Assembly: GCA_927910885.1 (NCBI GenBank)
Contig: CAKMOD010000139.1
Coordinates: forward strand, 1 to 16,858
DNA: 16,858 bases
DNA from: an uncultured Prevotella sp.
Lineage (GTDB): Bacteria; Bacteroidota; Bacteroidia; Bacteroidales; Bacteroidaceae
Direction: 5' to 3'
How positions within the stretch are numbered: the first letter of the stretch is position 1; each line of letters begins with the position of its first letter. The notes beneath the pieces are model-generated. The model was given only the letters and a program-made list of their open reading frames with translations. It did not search any database and was not told where the DNA came from. Of this stretch, positions 15,894-16,858 are shown in pieces. The position numbers and the translations under genes are program-made.

Positions 15894-16760
15894 ATGTTGT
15901 CAGTAGAAGAACTAAACGATAAACTTATCGAACTCGCTTTTAGTGAGGATATAGGTGATGGTGACCATACAACGCTTTGCTGCATCCCTGCTGATGCTAT
16001 GGGTGAAAGTAGATTACTGATAAAGGAAGAGGGAGTCTTGGCAGGAGTAGATGTTGCCAAAAGAGTGTTCCATCTTTTCGACCCAAAACTGCAGGTAGAG
16101 GTCTATATAGAAGATGGTGCACATGTGAAGTCTGGCGATATTGTTATGAGTGTGAAGGGCAGAACGCAGAGCCTTTTACAGACAGAACGCCTTATGCTTA
16201 ATATCATGCAGCGTATGAGTGGTATTGCAACGATGACCCACAAGTATCAGCAAGCACTCATTGATGCTGGTACAAAGACACGCGTTTTAGACACACGTAA
16301 GACAACACCAGGAATGAGAATGTTGGAAAAAGAGGCTGTAAAGATTGGTGGTGGTATGAATCATCGCATAGGTCTCTTTGATATGATTCTCTTGAAAGAC
16401 AATCATGTTGACTTCTGTGGTGGTGTACATAATGCAATCTCTATGGCAAAGCAGTATTGTAAGGAGCATGGTAAGGACGATCTCAAGATAGAATGTGAGG
16501 TAAGAAACTTTGCTGAATTGGAAGAAGCTCTGAATGAAGGCTGCGATCGTATTATGTTTGATAACTTCACACCAGAGGATACTCGCAAAGCAGTTGAAAT
16601 TGTAGCAGGACGCTGTGAGACGGAGTCAAGTGGAGGAATTACTTTTGACACGATGATTCCATACGCTCAAGCTGGCGTGGATTTCATTTCTTTTGGTGCA
16701 CTAACCCATAGTGTTAAGGGACTTGATATGAGCTTTAAGGCTGTTGTAGCAAAAGACTGA
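15894..16760 (+). CDS. nadC: Quinolinate (nicotinate-nucleotide) phosphoribosyltransferase, carboxylating
   Basis: NadC converts quinolinate and phosphoribosyl pyrophosphate to nicotinate mononucleotide with release of CO2, the last step of the pathway encoded here. The 288-residue protein shows an N-terminal alpha/beta domain with EDIGDGDHTT (18-27), then the barrel: RVLDTRKTTPGMR (130-142), GGMNHR (153-158), LKDNH (167-171), ECEVRN (200-205), FDN (222-224), ESSGGI (244-249) and GALTHS (268-273), all expected for substrate and PRPP binding. Length is typical. It lies 15 bases after nadA and closes the operon. The TGA stop (16758-16760) overlaps the first bases of the terminal palindrome. Confidence 0.96.
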   Translation: MLSVEELNDKLIELAFSEDIGDGDHTTLCCIPADAMGESRLLIKEEGVLAGVDVAKRVFHLFDPKLQVEVYIEDGAHVKSGDIVMSVKGRTQSLLQTERLMLNIMQRMSGIATMTHKYQQALIDAGTKTRVLDTRKTTPGMRMLEKEAVKIGGGMNHRIGLFDMILLKDNHVDFCGGVHNAISMAKQYCKEHGKDDLKIECEVRNFAELEEALNEGCDRIMFDNFTPEDTRKAVEIVAGRCETESSGGITFDTMIPYAQAGVDFISFGALTHSVKGLDMSFKAVVAKD

Positions 16761-16858
16761 TTCTTAGTAAAATACTAATCTCTTTAATTTCTTTTCATGA
16801 AGAAAAATATTTTTCTTCATGAAAAGAAATTAAAGAGATTAGTATTTTACTAAGAATC
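16759..16858. repeat. Perfect 100-base palindrome at the window end
   Basis: Two 50-base arms are exact reverse complements, with the axis between 16808 and 16809 inside GAAAAATATTTTTC. The left arm begins at the second base of the nadC stop codon and the right arm ends at the last base of the window. Each arm also contains a small self-complementary segment (TTAGTA-AAA-TACTAA), so nested folding is possible. The core TTTTCATGAAGAAAAA (16792-16807) equals 4588-4603. The inner portion is plausibly a genuine palindromic repeat or terminator after nadC; the outer portion may be an assembly fold-back. Confidence 0.8.

Noticed and set aside
16759..16858. Hairpin telomere of a linear replicon
   Set aside because: A fold-back end would look like this, but Prevotella chromosomes are circular, no telomere resolvase is in view, and an assembly stop at a palindrome explains it more simply.

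Overview
The window reads as a chromosomal segment of a Prevotella-like member of the Bacteroidota. The support is Bacteroidota -7 promoter elements (TAnnTTTG) ahead of several genes, mostly no Shine-Dalgarno sites, an RprX/RprY-type two-component pair, a DUF5687-type membrane protein, an FtsK followed by a LolA-like protein, and moderately AT-rich DNA with AT-rich spacers. Species is not determinable here; an oral Prevotella of the P. melaninogenica group is my guess from protein flavour only.

Layout. Positions 1-3769 (minus strand) hold ftsK, a LolA-like lipoprotein carrier and a DUF5687-type membrane protein, in that transcription order. The last runs off the left edge and is frameshifted. 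ftsK is also split, by one extra base in a run of eight A (plus strand). A compact divergent promoter region (3770-3860) separates ftsK from a rightward 3'-5' exonuclease-domain gene, then an RlmI-like rRNA methyltransferase overlapping tilS by 11 bases. A hairpin at 7336-7373 lies between the convergent ends of tilS and a leftward outer-membrane beta-barrel receptor (7422-9836).

A roughly 600-base AT-rich divergent region separates that receptor from the rightward rprX-rprY pair (10444-12748), which ends at a strong intrinsic terminator. The following spacer carries a three-copy 22-base tandem repeat ending in a 9-base-pair hairpin. Then comes a complete de novo NAD operon nadB-nadA-nadC (13225-16760), converting aspartate to nicotinate mononucleotide through iminoaspartate and quinolinate.

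The window ends in an exactly 100-base perfect palindrome starting inside the nadC stop codon. Its core shares 16 identical bases with an imperfect hairpin upstream of the methyltransferase gene, pointing to a dispersed palindromic repeat family. That the palindrome ends exactly at the window edge makes an assembly fold-back likely for at least its outer part.

Most of the window is ordinary core metabolism and housekeeping. I do not see a clear undescribed multi-gene system. The items worth a second look are the palindromic and tandem repeats, the ftsK homopolymer frameshift and the broken DUF5687 gene.
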